DNA of 64,000 bases from Chitinasiproducens palmae (GTDB taxonomy: Bacteria > Pseudomonadota > Gammaproteobacteria > Burkholderiales > Burkholderiaceae): assembly GCF_900095735.1 (NCBI RefSeq), contig NZ_FNLO01000001.1, positions 356,634-420,633 of the forward strand, given 5' to 3'. Below are positions 62,490-64,000 of this stretch, one piece after another. The notes below the pieces were generated by a model, which did not search any database, was not told the origin of the DNA, and saw only the letters and a list, made by a program, of their open reading frames with translations. Position numbers and translations under genes: made by a program. Within the stretch, counting starts at the first letter, position 1; each line of letters begins with the position of its first letter.

Positions 62490-63686
62490 TCACTTTTTCA
62501 GGACTTCGGCAAAACAGTTCGCAACGTACTCGATATTGCCTTCGTTCAGGCCGGCCACGCAGATACGCCCCGAGCGGACCAGATAGACGCCGTATGCTTC
62601 GCGCAGCGTGTCGACCTGCTCGGCGCTCAAGCCGGTGTAGCTGAACATGCCGCGCTGCGTGAGGATGTACGAGAAGTCGCCATCCGGCACCTTTTGCGAC
62701 AGCACCGCGTGCAGACGTTCGCGCATCGCCTTGATGCGCTCGCGCATCGCGGCAACCTCCTTCTCCCACATCGCGAACAGCCGGGCGTCGCCCAGCACGG
62801 CGGCCACGACCTCGCTGCCATGCAGGACCGGACTCGAGTAATTGCGGCGGACCGACGATTTCAATTGCCCGAGCACCCGGCCCGCACTTTCGGCGTCCTC
62901 GCAGACGACGCTGAGACCGCCGACGCGTTCGCCGTAGAGCGACAGGTTCTTCGAGAACGAGTTCGCCGCGAGAAACACCACGCCGGCATCGGCCATCGCG
63001 CGGATCGGCCAGGCGTCCTCCGCCAGGCCATCGCCGAAGCCCTGGTAGGCCATGTCCATGAACGGCAGCAGTTCGCGCGCCTTGACCACCTCGATCACCC
63101 GCGACCACTGCTCGCGATTCAGGTCGATGCCGGTCGGGTTATGGCAACACGGATGCAGCAGGACGATGCTCTGCGCAGGCAGGCCCGACAGCGTGTCGAG
63201 CATCGCGTCGAAACGCAGGCCGTTGCTCGCGGCATCGTAGTACGGGTAGGTATTGACGGTGAAACCCGCGCCCTGGAACAGCGCCGTGTGGTTGTCCCAG
63301 GTCGGATCGCTGACCCACACCTGACTGTCTGGGAAGTAGCGCTTCAGGAAGTCAGCGCCGACCTTCAGTGCACCGGAGCCGCCGATCGACTGGATGGTCG
63401 CGACGCGTCCTTCGGCGAGCGCCTTGTGGTCGGCGCCAAATACCAGTTGCTGCACGCCCTTGCGATAGGCGGGCGAGCCCTCCATCGGCAGGTAGAGACG
63501 CGGCAGAGCCTGTGCCTGCGCGATCCGTTCGGCTTCCTTGACACTGGCCAGCAGCGGCACGTCGCCGTTCTCGTCGTAATACAGGCCGATCGACAGCGCC
63601 GCCTTCGTCGGGCGGGGATCTTTCGAATAGGCCTCCATCAGGCCAAGGATCGGGTCGCCGGGGTAGGCATCAACGCGTTCGAACAT
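62490..63686 (-). CDS. tyrB: aromatic amino acid aminotransferase
   Basis: A 398-residue class I aminotransferase that interconverts tyrosine, phenylalanine (and aspartate) with their 2-oxoacids. Family marks are [19 protein letters not shown] at the start, [45 protein letters not shown] and the PLP-lysine motif [15 protein letters not shown]. The C-terminal [11 protein letters not shown] contains the carboxylate-binding arginine region. TyrB and AspC are hard to separate by sequence; 398 residues and Burkholderia practice favour TyrB. It may share a transcript with the kynA gene 85 bases upstream. Confidence 0.92.
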   Translation of the reverse strand: MFERVDAYPGDPILGLMEAYSKDPRPTKAALSIGLYYDENGDVPLLASVKEAERIAQAQALPRLYLPMEGSPAYRKGVQQLVFGADHKALAEGRVATIQSIGGSGALKVGADFLKRYFPDSQVWVSDPTWDNHTALFQGAGFTVNTYPYYDAASNGLRFDAMLDTLSGLPAQSIVLLHPCCHNPTGIDLNREQWSRVIEVVKARELLPFMDMAYQGFGDGLAEDAWPIRAMADAGVVFLAANSFSKNLSLYGERVGGLSVVCEDAESAGRVLGQLKSSVRRNYSSPVLHGSEVVAAVLGDARLFAMWEKEVAAMRERIKAMRERLHAVLSQKVPDGDFSYILTQRGMFSYTGLSAEQVDTLREAYGVYLVRSGRICVAGLNEGNIEYVANCFAEVLKK

Positions 63687-63771
63687 GGTGACTGTCAATC
63701 GGTGAGTGGATCGGTAATGAACGGCTCGGGCGCGGGGCGATCGCTTTGCGCTCGGAACCGCGAGTGTAGCG

Positions 63772-64000
63772 TCAAAGCTGGGTGCGAAGTTGCCAAAGCT
63801 CGGGGAACAGGACGACATCGAGCATCTTGCGAAGATACGTGGCGCCGCTGGTGCCGCCGGTGCCTGTCTTGAAACCGATGATGCGTTCGACGGTGGTGAC
63901 GTGCCGGAAGCGCCATTGGCGGAAGCGGTCCTCGATGTCGACCAAGTCCTCGGCGAGCTGATACAGGTCCCAGTACCGGCGCGGTTCGCGGTAGACGGCG
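63772..64000 (-). CDS. kynA: tryptophan 2,3-dioxygenase (C-terminal part, runs off the window)
   Basis: The last 76 codons of a gene entering from the right edge. The translation contains [20 protein letters not shown], then [18 protein letters not shown] and [18 protein letters not shown], all diagnostic of tryptophan 2,3-dioxygenase, which opens the indole ring in the kynurenine pathway. It ends in QLRTQL with TGA at 63774-63772. The N-terminus and haem-ligand histidine lie outside the window. Confidence 0.92.
   Translation of the reverse strand, partial: AVYREPRRYWDLYQLAEDLVDIEDRFRQWRFRHVTTVERIIGFKTGTGGTSGATYLRKMLDVVLFPELWQLRTQL

Overview
The window is high-GC DNA that reads like a Burkholderiales chromosome, most likely Burkholderiaceae (Burkholderia sensu lato). 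The grounds are the gene families (cyanide-insensitive cytochrome bd, hpa, pca and pic catabolic clusters), the frequent GTG starts and the strong third-position GC. No rRNA, tRNA, phage, insertion sequence or CRISPR was recognised. About 50 of the 64 kb encode catabolism of aromatic or N-heterocyclic acids.

Layout. 0.4-12.2 kb: argG, a threonine-dehydratase-family gene, a luciferase-like monooxygenase, a YdfG-like SDR, a cioA-cioB-DUF2474 terminal oxidase operon, and a divergent AraC regulator/CynX-NimT-type exporter pair, separated by several long gene-free gaps. 13.5-33.9 kb: a complete set for picolinate-type pyridine carboxylate degradation. It holds a four-component Rieske monooxygenase (PicB), a three-subunit molybdenum hydroxylase (PicA, with CoxG fused to its Fe-S subunit), decarboxylase PicC, 2,5-dihydroxypyridine dioxygenase, N-formylmaleamate deformylase, maleamate amidase, maleate isomerase, two MFS transporters, a porin, an XdhC molybdoenzyme maturation factor and a MarR regulator. 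Four copies of a palindrome with core TCAG-N4-CTGA sit at the promoters of this set and define a probable PicR regulon. A BenE-type transporter frame broken by one TGA lies at its end.

34.0-44.2 kb: a minus-strand beta-ketoadipate lower pathway (pcaI, pcaJ, pcaF) continues into an unusual tail (cyclase-family hydrolase, SDR, 3-hydroxyacyl-CoA-dehydrogenase-like protein, AtoE transporter, muconolactone-isomerase-like protein, YciI, PcaD). No ring-cleavage dioxygenase accompanies it. A divergent IclR regulator (pcaR) faces it across twin 15-bp palindromes. This tail is the best candidate here for an undescribed pathway.

44.3-57.6 kb: an SMP-30 lactonase and the 4-hydroxyphenylacetate/homoprotocatechuate meta-cleavage cluster (hpaR, hpaA, hpaBC, hpaG1G2EDFHI) ending in a succinate-semialdehyde dehydrogenase that takes the HpaI product to succinate. 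TTAAC-N2-GTTAA-type palindromes lie upstream of hpaR and of hpaG1. 58.0-64.0 kb: a small conserved gene followed by two strong hairpins, an alpha/beta hydrolase, an MFS exporter, an exported Lys-rich protein, tyrB and the 3' end of kynA.

A recurrent oddity is tandem minisatellites with different units (9, 11, 12, 13 and 14 bp), mostly in intergenic gaps. PicA/B/C/R names rest on recalled knowledge of the Alcaligenes faecalis JQ135 pic pathway and on residues visible here, not on a database search.
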